NCBI GenBank assembly: GCA_903929755.1 | Contig: CAIYVZ010000119.1 | Span: 1-44,741 of the forward strand | DNA length: 44,741 nt | From: an uncultured Acidobacteriia bacterium | Lineage (GTDB): Bacteria; Acidobacteriota; Terriglobia; Bryobacterales; Bryobacteraceae | Direction: 5' to 3' | Part shown: piece by piece, positions 1 through 7,049 of the stretch | Numbering within the stretch: position 1 is the first letter of the stretch | Layout: each line of letters starts with the position of its first letter | Made by a program: the position numbers and the translations under genes | The notes under the pieces: generated by a model | The model's database searches: none | Told to the model about the DNA's origin: nothing | What the model saw: only the letters and a program-made list of their open reading frames with translations

Positions 1-1
1 G

Positions 2-196
2 CAGCGCGGTGACAACGATGCGAGCAGCGATTTGGATCTCCTCGTGTCCTGGGACCGGGGCCGAGACCTTTTCGACCACGTCGAACTCAAGGAAGACCTG
101 CAGGATCTCCTCGGAGTCAAGGTTGACGTCATAACCGAAAAGACGCTCCACTGGTACATCCGGGACCGCGTACTTGCAGAGGCCAGGCCCTTGTGA
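2..196 (+). CDS. MntA-type nucleotidyltransferase, 3' part
   Basis: C-terminal 64 residues of a minimal nucleotidyltransferase (MNT/KNTase-like fold); the 5' end lies outside the window. The visible text opens inside the catalytic motif: RGDNDASSDLDLLV matches the family pattern GSxxRG(x)nSDxDxxV, with the two metal-binding aspartates of SDLD present. Only the leading Gly-Ser is cut off. The rest (VKVDVITEKTLHWYIRD) fits the normal C-terminus. Family members are usually about 95-115 aa. In known MntA-HepT modules the MntA antitoxin AMPylates the HEPN RNase HepT. The next reading frame starts at GTG 193, overlapping this stop codon (GTGA), the usual arrangement, but that partner is broken here. 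Family call is secure; whether the gene still works is unknown. Confidence 0.8.
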   Translation, partial: QRGDNDASSDLDLLVSWDRGRDLFDHVELKEDLQDLLGVKVDVITEKTLHWYIRDRVLAEARPL

Positions 197-509
197 CACA
201 ATCCTCCCCACCGGACGACGGCCTCTCGGCTGTACCACATGCTGGAACGCTGCCAGCGAATCGCCCGTCATCCGCAACATTGAAGTAACAGGCGAAGCCG
301 CCAAACATGTTTCCGCCGCAACCCGCGCCTTGCTGCCCTCGGTCAATTGGAGGGCGGTCTGCGGCATGCGCGACGTTCTCATTCACGGCTACGCGGATGT
401 TGATTTGGAAGAGGTCTGGCTGGTCGCCTCGAACAGGGTTCCCGTCCTTCGTGCCCTGCTCGAACAATTTCTCCAGATCGACGTCCTGGAACCACTTCGC
501 CAGGTGTGA
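193..509 (+). pseudogene. Degraded HepT-like HEPN toxin (DUF86)
   Basis: Remnant of a HEPN-domain RNase spread over three reading frames. A GTG at 193 overlaps the upstream stop and gives a short N-terminus. The expected helix 'YHMLERCQRIA' is then read in another frame (atg at 239). The body 'VIRNIEVTGEAAKHV ... WRAVCGMRDVLIHGY' is read in the third frame and ends at 509. The catalytic R-x4-H of HEPN RNases is still visible in MRDVLIHGY. Intact family members have about 20-25 more residues between the first helix and IRNIEV, so there is a deletion as well as frameshifts. The segment cannot make a full HepT. Alternative: two sequencing errors, but these would not explain the missing stretch. 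Confidence 0.7.
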
Positions 510-753
510 AGTTTCAGTAGGTTGTCCATCCGGTCAGCGTTCCGGCGAGATGGAACAGTTCCTTCACAAACGGCTGGCATCTCGCAGCCCTTCGCAAGCC
601 CAATAAGGCTAAGCGAGTCTGTATGGTTTCATGGTCACAGATTTTTAAAATAAATCTTCTCCACTGTTTTCAACGCAGTACAGCCAATTCCCACTTTCCG
701 CACACCCGTACTTACCTGCCTGACATGACAAACTCCAAACCGAAGGAGCCCAA
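510..753. other. Intergenic stretch, AT-rich patch
   Basis: No gene supported here. Around 640-662 lies an AT-rich patch, rare in this GC-rich sequence, containing an imperfect inverted repeat (agattt...aaatct around TTAAAAT). It may carry the promoter of the downstream pair (754-1940), but no convincing -35/-10 pair could be fixed. A good Shine-Dalgarno (GAAGGAG, about 742-748) precedes the ATG at 754. Confidence 0.4.
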
Positions 754-1320
754 ATGTCAAACCGCCCCAAACGCCCCACCTTCTCTCACGAACTCAAGCT
801 CTTCACCATCGGAGCCGAGCGCATCGCGCTGCTCGGCGACCTGGTCACCGAAGCCCGAGCCGACCTCCGTCCCCGCAACTTCGCCGAACGCCATCTCGTC
901 GATGAACTTGCCATCTCCAAATGGCGCACGTATCGCGTCGCTCTCATGGAAAAGGCCGTCTTCGAACAGCAGCGCACTACCTTTCGCCCCCGTGTCCCCC
1001 GCGATTCTGACGGCAATATGCTCATGCCGCACGAGGACATCTATCACCTCGCCATGGCCCACGCCCCCGAATCCCACGCCATCGTCCTCGCCGCGCTCAG
1101 TCGCCTCGACGCTCGTTACTCCCGGCAATTCTGCGCCGCCCTGCGCCTCCTGATTGCGCTCCGCAGAGGCGACCCGCCACCCGTTCCCGAACCCCGGCCC
1201 GACGCCGCCGAACCCCTCACCACGAACGACACAGGAAAGGACGCGAGAGCGTCACGAATCAACAAAGGAAAGGAAGAACCCACATGCGAACCCTCGCCGA
1301 CTACACAGCCAACGATGTAA
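754..1320 (+). CDS. Hypothetical acidobacterial protein, paralogue-like of next gene
   Basis: 188 aa, predicted soluble. The ATG at 754 is preceded by GAAGGAG at a good distance, which settles the start over the longer overlapping frame beginning at 623. Residues 41-70 (RNFAERHLVDELAISKWRTY...) have the flavour of a helical family common in Acidobacteria, recognised by an 'LV..MA...WR..R' signature and usually annotated as hypothetical. The C-terminal 50 residues are low-complexity, rich in Pro, Glu and Lys. The last 37 bases overlap the start of the next gene, so the two are probably translationally coupled. The next protein shows a similar helical segment, so the pair may derive from duplication. 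No catalytic motif is seen and no function is proposed. Confidence 0.65.
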   Translation: MSNRPKRPTFSHELKLFTIGAERIALLGDLVTEARADLRPRNFAERHLVDELAISKWRTYRVALMEKAVFEQQRTTFRPRVPRDSDGNMLMPHEDIYHLAMAHAPESHAIVLAALSRLDARYSRQFCAALRLLIALRRGDPPPVPEPRPDAAEPLTTNDTGKDARASRINKGKEEPTCEPSPTTQPTM

Positions 1321-1940
1321 CTCCCGAAGACGCGCCGGCCTACTCAACACACATCGACCTCTGGCAAACCGAACTCCACCCCAACGGAGCGCTCGAATGC
1401 TACTTCGCCGCCGAAATCGTGCGCGCAGCCTGGCGCATCGAGCGCTATTCCGTGATGGACTCGACAGAAACGTCCCCCGAGTCCCGCTCCGCCATGCTCC
1501 ACTACCGCGACCGGACCAACGCCGGTATTCGCCGCAATATCGAGGAACTTCGCCGTCTCCAGTCTGACCGTTACCTCCAGTCGTACCTCGGCATCCTCTT
1601 ACCCGGAGTTGCCAGCCTCAAAATCGTGCTCCCCAGCCTGAAATGTCCGAAAAATCAACCCGGGCTCCTCCCCGAAACGGCCAGCGCGACTGAAAAAGTC
1701 GAACCCTCAGCCGTCGCCAACAGCGAAGCCATCCTCCACGCCCAAATTCAGGCAGAAGAGCGCCGCCAAATGGAAGAATTCGCCAAAAACGAAGCCCCCG
1801 AACAAGCCAATCTCGCGGCCAAAGGGGTAACCCCCAAACCCGCCGCCCCCCGCAATGCGCCATGCCCCTGTCACTCCGGCCGGAAATACAAACAATGCTG
1901 CGGCCACTGGTCCAAAACCGGCCTGCAGGAGGTCGCCTGA
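1284..1940 (+). CDS. SEC-C motif protein
   Basis: 218 aa. The N-terminal half includes 'LECYFAAEIVRAAWRIERYSV', similar to the helical segment of the preceding protein. A middle stretch (about 120-185) is Ala/Glu/Gln-rich and probably extended or coiled. Residues 193-208 (PCPCHSGRKYKQCCGH) are a classic SEC-C zinc-binding motif, CxCx8CC/H, as at the SecA C-terminus. In SecA this motif binds SecB and ribosomes; in other proteins it is a generic zinc adaptor. The start ATG lies 37 bases inside the preceding gene and is preceded by GGAAAGGAAGAA, a purine-rich ribosome-binding site. Motif assignment is secure; cellular role is unknown. Confidence 0.75.
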   Translation: MRTLADYTANDVTPEDAPAYSTHIDLWQTELHPNGALECYFAAEIVRAAWRIERYSVMDSTETSPESRSAMLHYRDRTNAGIRRNIEELRRLQSDRYLQSYLGILLPGVASLKIVLPSLKCPKNQPGLLPETASATEKVEPSAVANSEAILHAQIQAEERRQMEEFAKNEAPEQANLAAKGVTPKPAAPRNAPCPCHSGRKYKQCCGHWSKTGLQEVA

Positions 1941-2032
1941 TGCCGTCTCCCTCGCTTTACCTGGCCGCGCAAGCCGGCAAGCGGTGTTGGGCTTTTTTAG
2001 CAGCGTGCTTCGCTCAAAACGGAGTCATCAGC

Positions 2033-2299
2033 ATGGCAGCATGGCCAGTTCAGGACGCGAAGGACAAGTTCTGTCAGCTCCTGCGCGAAGCGGCGAGCCA
2101 CGGTCCGCAAATTGTGACGAAGCGTGGCGTCGAAATTGCCGTCGTGGTGCCGATTGAGATTTGGCGCACCCTCGAAGCCGAGCGTCCGCCGTCAATCAAA
2201 ACCTGGCTGCTCGCACCCGTACCCCGTTCTTCCAGAGAGCTTGACTTTCCCCACCGCAAGAAAATGCCCGTAGCAATTCGGGACGTGGATCTGGAATGA
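2033..2299 (+). CDS. Phd/YefM-type antitoxin (orphan)
   Basis: 88 aa. The sequence MAAWPVQDAKDKFCQLLREA...VTKRGVEIAVVVPIEIW is the standard Phd/YefM fold: 'W.vqdAK..f..ll..a...gpq.vtkrG...avv.p.e.w', a DNA-binding N-terminal domain followed by a toxin-binding tail. ATG 2033 is chosen because GGAG lies 9-10 bases upstream and the family begins exactly at this residue; the frame extends upstream to 1862, but that text is unlike any antitoxin. Such antitoxins are normally coupled to a VapC- or Doc-type toxin by an ATGA overlap. The overlap is present (2296-2299) but the toxin frame is dead. The protein may persist as a neutral orphan or as a repressor of other loci; that is inference. Confidence 0.8.
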   Translation: MAAWPVQDAKDKFCQLLREAASHGPQIVTKRGVEIAVVVPIEIWRTLEAERPPSIKTWLLAPVPRSSRELDFPHRKKMPVAIRDVDLE

Positions 2300-2360
2300 C
2301 CTGAATACTCGGGCTGCGCTCTGCCAAACCGCCGGGCGACAGACGCAGCCCTGCCACTGT
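2296..2360 (+). pseudogene. Vestigial VapC-like toxin start
   Basis: The ATG at 2296 overlaps the antitoxin stop (ATGA), as in intact phd-vapC operons. It reads Met-Thr-stop-Ile-Leu, where VapC proteins paired with Phd often begin Met-Thr-Trp-x-Leu-Asp. TGG to TGA at codon 3 would kill the frame. Past the stop a few residues (LRSAKPPGD) vaguely recall the 'ELR..KP' segment near VapC N-termini, but the PIN-domain acidic residues are missing and another gene follows within 100 bases. Homology is therefore weak and rests mainly on position. The end coordinate is arbitrary. Confidence 0.35.
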
Positions 2361-2399
2361 ACTTATCCCCCAGGCGCCAGGTCCCCGGCCCCCCACCCT

Positions 2400-2798
2400 C
2401 TATTTCGTGGTCGAGCTTTCCTTTGAGGATCCCGCAAACAGCTTCCTGCCGTCGCCGAACGTGACCGTTCCAACGTTCGCAGTCGGTGAGCCGTTACGCG
2501 CCTGCCAGCCATCCACCGTGAGGACTGTACCCGCGGGGAGGTCACCCTTTTTCCAACCTCGTCGGGTCAGTGCATTGGCCGCTCCGGTCTCAAGCGCCCA
2601 ATTCACGGTCTTGCCGTTCGTCTCCACGTCGATGTAGATCCACGAGTGCGGATTGGACCACTTCATCTCAGTGACTTTCCCCACCAGCTTAACCGGCTTT
2701 TTGTCGTCGAACTCCGCGGTGAACGAGTGATGCGCCGGCAGAGTCCCCCCCAACGAAAGACCCATCGCGAGCATCGCCACCCAGCTTCTCATTCTCAT
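2400..2798 (-). CDS. DUF6152 family secreted protein
   Basis: 132 aa with an N-terminal signal peptide (MRMRSWVAMLAMGLSLGG..., cleavage probably near PAHH). The mature part has the DUF6152 pattern: HHSFTAEFDDKKPVKLVGKV, then MKWSNPHSWIYIDV, followed by a beta-rich tail with 'GWKKGDLPAGTVLTVDGWQARNG'. Family members are small periplasmic proteins of unknown function, resembling OB-fold domains. The gene overlaps the stop of the upstream two-repeat protein by 4 bases (ATGA), so the two are coupled and probably act together in the cell envelope. Family assignment is confident; function is unknown. Confidence 0.85.
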   Translation of the reverse strand: MRMRSWVAMLAMGLSLGGTLPAHHSFTAEFDDKKPVKLVGKVTEMKWSNPHSWIYIDVETNGKTVNWALETGAANALTRRGWKKGDLPAGTVLTVDGWQARNGSPTANVGTVTFGDGRKLFAGSSKESSTTK

Positions 2799-4420
2799 TT
2801 CTTCTCCTTCTTCTGCAGTGCCCGGAATTCATCGCGGATGTCTTTCAGATGCTGCAGATCTCCATTGTCCTCATGACAGGCGACCTCCAGCAACTCCTCG
2901 GCTTCCTGATTCAGCGGAAACTCAATCGTCCACGGCCGGTTATACACAATCGGGTCAGTAACCGTAGCCCGATAGATGATTTTGTGGTCACTCACCGGGA
3001 TGAACCGCTCCACCACGTGCTCGGCATGGCTGACCACGTCTCCGAATTCGTTGAGCCACGTCTTGCCATTCAGGTTCGTCGTATCCACCACCAGCGTATC
3101 GCCGTCCCAGTGCCCTGTTGAATCGCCCTGCCAAAACCGGATCTTGTCCGAAACGTGGGCACGTCCATCCAGCGGAATCACGCGCCAACTCATGCGCTCA
3201 AACAGCAGAACCAGATACTGCGGGGTCTGCACAATCTGCATCGGCGACGGCACGTACATCGACCTTGGCACGCCCGCCACGAAACAGTGCGCTGTCGGAT
3301 CATCATAACCGCGTTCCGGCTGCTGGCGGTTAATTTGCTCTTTGCGCGCCCAGGCACGGTAAGGCAGCAAACCGCCCGGCGGATCGGCGATAACTCCCTT
3401 CGTTGCCGGCGTGAATTGAATCTTTTCGTGACGCTCAAGCCCCTGATTGGCCGTGCCGTTGTCGGCCTGATAGTACCCGCTCAGGTCCGGCTTCCCGTCT
3501 GTCTTTCGCCGAAGAACCTCACCGGTCTTCGCCACGTCAGGCAAGTTGCCTCCGGGCGGCAGGGGCGAGCTTGCAGTCGCATCCTTTTCGGGGGGCGCGG
3601 GCTTTGCGCCAGGCTTCGGATACCAGGTGCGCGAATCGGGCTCAAAAGCGCCGCTCGCCTCCTCTTTTTCCGCCTGGCATTCATATTCGGGAATCCGCTG
3701 CAGGTTTTTCTGCCGACCGAGCGTAAGGTGGATCTTCCACGGCTTCGTGTAGACCTTCGAATCTTCGATAGTCGCTTCGTAATCGATGGTATCGGCGTGG
3801 AGCATCGTGTATCGCTCCACCACTTCCAGCGCCTCGCTGTGGAAATTGCCGGCCATGTCGAACCACGTTTTGTTGTTGTGATCCGTCACCTTCACCACCA
3901 GCGTGTCACCCTCCCAGTGGCCCCTCGAAGTTCCCATCCAGGACTCGAGGCCTTCGTGCAGGGGGGGCTTCCCGGTGGTGGGGATCAGCCGGTACGTGGA
4001 AGACCACGCAAACGTGAACGCAACCTGGTCCGCCGTCTGGAAGATCTGGAACGGATACGGCATATACATGATCCGCGGCACTCCCGGGAAATAGCACTTC
4101 CCGACTGGATCTGCCGCCTTCCGCTGCGCGAAGTTCTGCAGTTTCTTCGCGGAGGCCCAGGGCTGATACGGAATCGCTCCGCCTTCCACAACCCCCTTGG
4201 TCGTGAGCTTGTCGGGTTTCCCCGCGGGAGCCTGCAGATCCTCAGCCGCCCCCCGGGGGGCCTGCCAGAAACCCTGTAAATCCGGCTTGCCGTCAGTGGT
4301 CCGAGGGAATGCGCCGGTCACCGAGGGCCCGGTTTGCTGTGCTTCCGCAGCCGTGCACAGGGTTGCGCATATGGCAAAAGTCAGGAATGCGTATTGCCGC
4401 TTTTGAAAGCCGAAAGAGAT
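2795..4420 (-). CDS. Secreted protein with two tandem 'TDGKPDL' domains, likely non-AUG start
   Basis: The first canonical start (GTG 4321) gives 508 aa but no signal peptide. The same frame stays open upstream and encodes a typical one: SFGFQKRQYAFLTFAICATLCTAAEAQQ would be removed at AEA-QQ. No ATG, GTG or TTG exists in this extension before the in-frame stop. An ATC at 4420 is preceded by AGGTGA (4425-4430), a good ribosome-binding site, giving 541 aa. The body is an internal duplication. The first domain has TTDGKPDLQGFWQ, GVPRIMYMPYPFQI, GHWEGDTLVV and TWFDMAGNFHSE; the second repeats KTDGKPDLSGYYQ, GVPRSMYVPSPMQI, GHWDGDTLVV and TWLNEFGD. Such repeats are frequent in secreted acidobacterial proteins of unknown function. 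It is coupled to the DUF6152 gene by ATGA. Confidence 0.8.
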   Translation of the reverse strand: MSFGFQKRQYAFLTFAICATLCTAAEAQQTGPSVTGAFPRTTDGKPDLQGFWQAPRGAAEDLQAPAGKPDKLTTKGVVEGGAIPYQPWASAKKLQNFAQRKAADPVGKCYFPGVPRIMYMPYPFQIFQTADQVAFTFAWSSTYRLIPTTGKPPLHEGLESWMGTSRGHWEGDTLVVKVTDHNNKTWFDMAGNFHSEALEVVERYTMLHADTIDYEATIEDSKVYTKPWKIHLTLGRQKNLQRIPEYECQAEKEEASGAFEPDSRTWYPKPGAKPAPPEKDATASSPLPPGGNLPDVAKTGEVLRRKTDGKPDLSGYYQADNGTANQGLERHEKIQFTPATKGVIADPPGGLLPYRAWARKEQINRQQPERGYDDPTAHCFVAGVPRSMYVPSPMQIVQTPQYLVLLFERMSWRVIPLDGRAHVSDKIRFWQGDSTGHWDGDTLVVDTTNLNGKTWLNEFGDVVSHAEHVVERFIPVSDHKIIYRATVTDPIVYNRPWTIEFPLNQEAEELLEVACHEDNGDLQHLKDIRDEFRALQKKEKK

Positions 4421-4574
4421 AACGTCACCTCGGGCGTAGTCGCCTTAGAGTAAACGCTATCACAAGCGCCAACCGTGCCGTGCCTGCCTCCCCCTGGTGC
4501 CGCGCGTCCCACCCCTCGCATGGCCCACCCGCCCCCTTGCATTTTTCGCTCTTTTCCGTCATGCTTGCCCCCAT
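4421..4574. other. Divergent intergenic region
   Basis: 154 bases between the leftward two-repeat gene and the rightward lipoprotein gene. AGGTGA (bottom strand, 4425-4430) serves the leftward gene. Both promoters are expected here, but I could not fix a convincing -35/-10 pair for either. Confidence 0.3.
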
Positions 4575-5114
4575 ATGAAGCGCCTCGGAATTCTCCTCAT
4601 CACGGCCTCGGCCCTGTTCCTCACCTCCTGCGGTGACGATCCCCCGGTCGTCAACAAGACTGCAATCGAGAAGTCCATTCATGACACGGAAGCCGGCATG
4701 GTGAAAGCCCTCGCCGCGAAAGATGCAGGGGCCTTCGCCGCCAACTACACCACCGACGCTGTCATGATGTCGCCGTTCAGCCCCGCCATGAAAGGTACGG
4801 CTGCCATCAAGACCGGAATGGCCGCCCTCGTCTCCGACCCCAACTTCAAGATCGACTTCTCCTCTGACCGTATCGAAATCTCGACGGCCGGAGACATGGC
4901 CGCCGCCCGTGGCAGCTACACAATGACCGTCTCCGACCCCGGCACAAAAAAGCCTCTGAACGACAAAGGCTCCTACGTCACCGTCTTCCGCAAGCAAACC
5001 GACAACACCTGGAAATCCGTCCTCGACATCAACACCAGCGAGGTCGCCCCCACCCCGCCGGCAGCGCCGAAATCCGCAGCTAAGAAAGCCGTGAAGAAAG
5101 GCAAGAAACGTTAA
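4575..5114 (+). CDS. SnoaL/NTF2-like lipoprotein (DUF4440-type)
   Basis: 179 aa. ATG 4575 is preferred over the longer frame from 4497 because MKRLGILLITASALFLTSCG is a complete lipoprotein signal with lipobox LTSC. The mature protein is therefore predicted to be lipid-anchored. Residues about 35-150 follow the cone-shaped SnoaL/DUF4440 fold: IHDTEAGMVKALAAKDAGAFAANYTTDAVMMSPF ... SYVTVFRKQTDNTWKSVLDINTSE. Family members may be enzymes, binding proteins or just folds. The last about 30 residues are Pro/Ala/Lys-rich and end KKAVKKGKKR, a basic tail that may contact cell-envelope polymers (inference). Transcribed alone; convergent with the VWFA gene. Confidence 0.75.
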   Translation: MKRLGILLITASALFLTSCGDDPPVVNKTAIEKSIHDTEAGMVKALAAKDAGAFAANYTTDAVMMSPFSPAMKGTAAIKTGMAALVSDPNFKIDFSSDRIEISTAGDMAAARGSYTMTVSDPGTKKPLNDKGSYVTVFRKQTDNTWKSVLDINTSEVAPTPPAAPKSAAKKAVKKGKKR

Positions 5115-5139
5115 GCTCTGCTCCCGGCCCTGCCTGCTT

Positions 5140-5168
5140 CCGGCGAAGCTCACTCGGAAATTCGCCGG
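5140..5168. terminator. Hairpin between convergent genes
   Basis: Perfect 8-base inverted repeat CCGGCGAA / TTCGCCGG with a 13-base loop, centred between the convergent stops at 5114 and 5193. There is no T-run on either side, so this is at best a weak or factor-assisted bidirectional terminator. Confidence 0.4.
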
Positions 5169-5192
5169 GAGCCTCACTCCCGTCGCTGCGCC

Positions 5193-6200
5193 CTAATTGC
5201 GCCCCGCGTAGTAACCCTTGCGAACCTGAATCTTCAAGTCTTTGTCATGCGTCTTCAAATCGATCTTCCGGTACCCACCGTCGCGCTTTCCATTAGTCGG
5301 CGTGTACCCAATCAGGTACTGGCTCCGCATCTCCTGCTGAATCTGGTCGAAAATCGACTCGAGCGTCGTCTTCCGGTCCACCTGGAACATATGCCCGCCC
5401 GTCTCCTCCGCCATATGCTTTAGCACCCCCGCGCCCGAAAATCCCATATTCATCGAGCCGTAAAACTGGCGGTCCGCATACAGCACGCCATAGACAATCG
5501 CGTCGGCCTTCTGGGCCGCCTCAATCGCGGTCCGCTCGCTCTCCGTACTGCCGAAATCTTCCCCGTCGGTAATCAGCACCAGCGCCTTGCGTCCCACTTC
5601 GTGCGCCAGCATGTCCTTTGACGCCACATAAACCGCGTCGTACAGCACCGTCCCCCGCTGTTTTGACATCGTCGGCACCGGCCCCGGATGAAGGCCAGCC
5701 ACCCCCGTATTCGGTTTCAGCCGCCGCAACCCGTCCTGCAGCAGCCGCGGCGTGCCAGTCAGGTCCTGCAGCAGTTCGGTATCCGCTCCGAACTGAATCA
5801 AAAATGCCATGTCCTTCTTCCGCAGTACCGACGAGAAAAACTGGCCGCCCGCCCGCCGCTCCTGCTCAATCAGGTTGATCTGGCTGCCCGAAACATCAAT
5901 CAGCAGCCCAATCGTCAGCGGAATATCCGTTTCCCGCGTGAAATATTTGATCGTCTGCTTCTGCCCGTCTTCCGCCAAATCGAAATCGTCCTTATTCAGG
6001 TTGATCACGATATTATTCTGCTTATTCCGCGCCGAGCAATAGACGTTCACCACGTCCACGTCCACCTTAATGGGGTCGCCCAGGTCTTCGTCCGGCTTCG
6101 GTTCTTGTTTAGGTGGCGCAGCCTGCTGCGCGCGAACCCCCACCTGCACCTGCGGCAGTAATATCAATCCGGCCAGAACGAAACGCAATATATTTTTCAT
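5193..6200 (-). CDS. VWFA-related Acidobacteria domain protein
   Basis: 335 aa with a signal peptide (MKNILRFVLAGLILLPQVQVGVRAQQ). After a Pro/Lys-rich linker, VDVDVVNVYCSARNKQNN leads into the typical beta-sandwich segment (NLNKDDFDLAEDGQKQTI) found before the von Willebrand A domain in this family. The VWFA domain runs from about 95 to 290, with the metal-ion site motif DVSGS (LTIGLLIDVSGSQ) and LITDGED further on. The C-terminus SQYLIGYTPTNGKRDGGYRKI is the family's usual closing beta segment. These proteins are numerous in Solibacter-type genomes; roles in adhesion or envelope surveillance are suspected, none proven. The start ATG is clear although no strong ribosome-binding site precedes it. 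Domain assignment is secure. Confidence 0.88.
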   Translation of the reverse strand: MKNILRFVLAGLILLPQVQVGVRAQQAAPPKQEPKPDEDLGDPIKVDVDVVNVYCSARNKQNNIVINLNKDDFDLAEDGQKQTIKYFTRETDIPLTIGLLIDVSGSQINLIEQERRAGGQFFSSVLRKKDMAFLIQFGADTELLQDLTGTPRLLQDGLRRLKPNTGVAGLHPGPVPTMSKQRGTVLYDAVYVASKDMLAHEVGRKALVLITDGEDFGSTESERTAIEAAQKADAIVYGVLYADRQFYGSMNMGFSGAGVLKHMAEETGGHMFQVDRKTTLESIFDQIQQEMRSQYLIGYTPTNGKRDGGYRKIDLKTHDKDLKIQVRKGYYAGRN

Positions 6201-6278
6201 ACAATAAGTGATGTTCAGACAATAGCGATGCGCGGTCTTCTCTTCTCAGGACGTGCGCCGCCCCAACTCTGTTTCATT

Positions 6279-7031
6279 ATGCGCGCTGCCCTCAAGCATC
6301 TCAAAAAAGACCCCGTCCTCGCCGGAATCCTCAAACAGGCCGGACCCTTCGCCATGCAGTACCGCGACCCCACCTTCGACACCCTCGTCCGCTCCATCGT
6401 CTCCCAGCAACTCAGCGGTCGTGTCGCCAGCGTCATCTTCGGCCGTCTGCTCGCAGCTGTCTCCAAAGCGCACAGGCCGCCGGGGCGGCATCTAATCGAA
6501 GAGGAACACCTGCCAAAGTGCCGCCTCGGCGAGCCCGACCACGGGCGCAGACCACAGCAGTCCTTATCCCAGCTAAGCTCGACGAGAGTCTGCGCTTCTG
6601 GTCACGCTTGTTCCTCAGCAGAACTCACCCCCGCCGCCATCATGAAACTCCGCATCCCGCGCATGCGCAAACTCGGCCTCTCCGCCCAAAAGACGCTCTA
6701 TATCCGCGAACTCGCCAAACACACTCGCAAAGGTACCGTCGTTTTCGAAACCCTCCCCGGTATGGCCGACGCCGACGTCATTCAACACCTCACCCAGGTC
6801 AAAGGCATCGGCGTCTGGACCGCCCAAATCTTCCTCATGTTCGCCCTCCGCCGCGAAGACGTCCTTCCCGTTGCCGACCTCGGTATCCGTTCCGCCATGA
6901 AGAAGGCCTGGGCCCTCCCTGACCTTCCCAAACCGCCCGAAATGGAGCAAATCGCCGCTGCCTGGCGCCCGTATCGGTCCATCGCCAGCTGGTACCTCTG
7001 GCGCTATCTCGACGGTCCCGCCGAACTCTAA
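6279..7031 (+). CDS. AlkA-like DNA-3-methyladenine glycosylase with in-frame insertion
   Basis: 250 aa. ATG 6279 starts the conserved text; the frame opens at 6228 without support. It is an HhH-GPD base-excision glycosylase that would remove alkylated purines. The N-terminal part has 'FDTLVRSIVSQQLSGRVASVIFGR', the helix-hairpin-helix is LTQVKGIGVWTAQIFLMFA (171-189), and the catalytic aspartate is D200 in LPVADLGIR. Residues about 64-114 are not part of the family: relatives run directly from 'LL.AV.' to 'LTPAAIMKLR'. The inserted DNA starts AAGCGCACAGGCC and stays in frame. It falls in a loop before the 'RK.GLS..K..Y' segment, so activity may survive. The next gene, alr, starts 18 bases downstream, so the two may be co-transcribed. 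Confidence 0.85.
   Translation: MRAALKHLKKDPVLAGILKQAGPFAMQYRDPTFDTLVRSIVSQQLSGRVASVIFGRLLAAVSKAHRPPGRHLIEEEHLPKCRLGEPDHGRRPQQSLSQLSSTRVCASGHACSSAELTPAAIMKLRIPRMRKLGLSAQKTLYIRELAKHTRKGTVVFETLPGMADADVIQHLTQVKGIGVWTAQIFLMFALRREDVLPVADLGIRSAMKKAWALPDLPKPPEMEQIAAAWRPYRSIASWYLWRYLDGPAEL
6466..6618 (+). repeat. In-frame inserted segment (copy 1)
   Basis: About 150 bases inside the glycosylase gene, absent from the family's normal sequence. It begins with AAGCGCACAGGCC (6466-6478), also found at 7159, and ends near TCCTCAG (6612-6618). Codon use inside is less C/G-ending than in the flanks (for example CTA). It contains a small hairpin, CCGCC-GG-GGCGG, at about 6477-6490. Interpreted as a small mobile or expanding repeat tolerated because it stays in frame; boundaries are approximate. 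Confidence 0.45.
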
Positions 7032-7049
7032 AACCGGCCGTAGCGGAAA

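Noticed and set aside
623-1153. Overlapping Ser/Pro-rich reading frame
   Set aside because: Low-complexity shadow of the gene at 754 in another frame; the ribosome-binding site supports 754.
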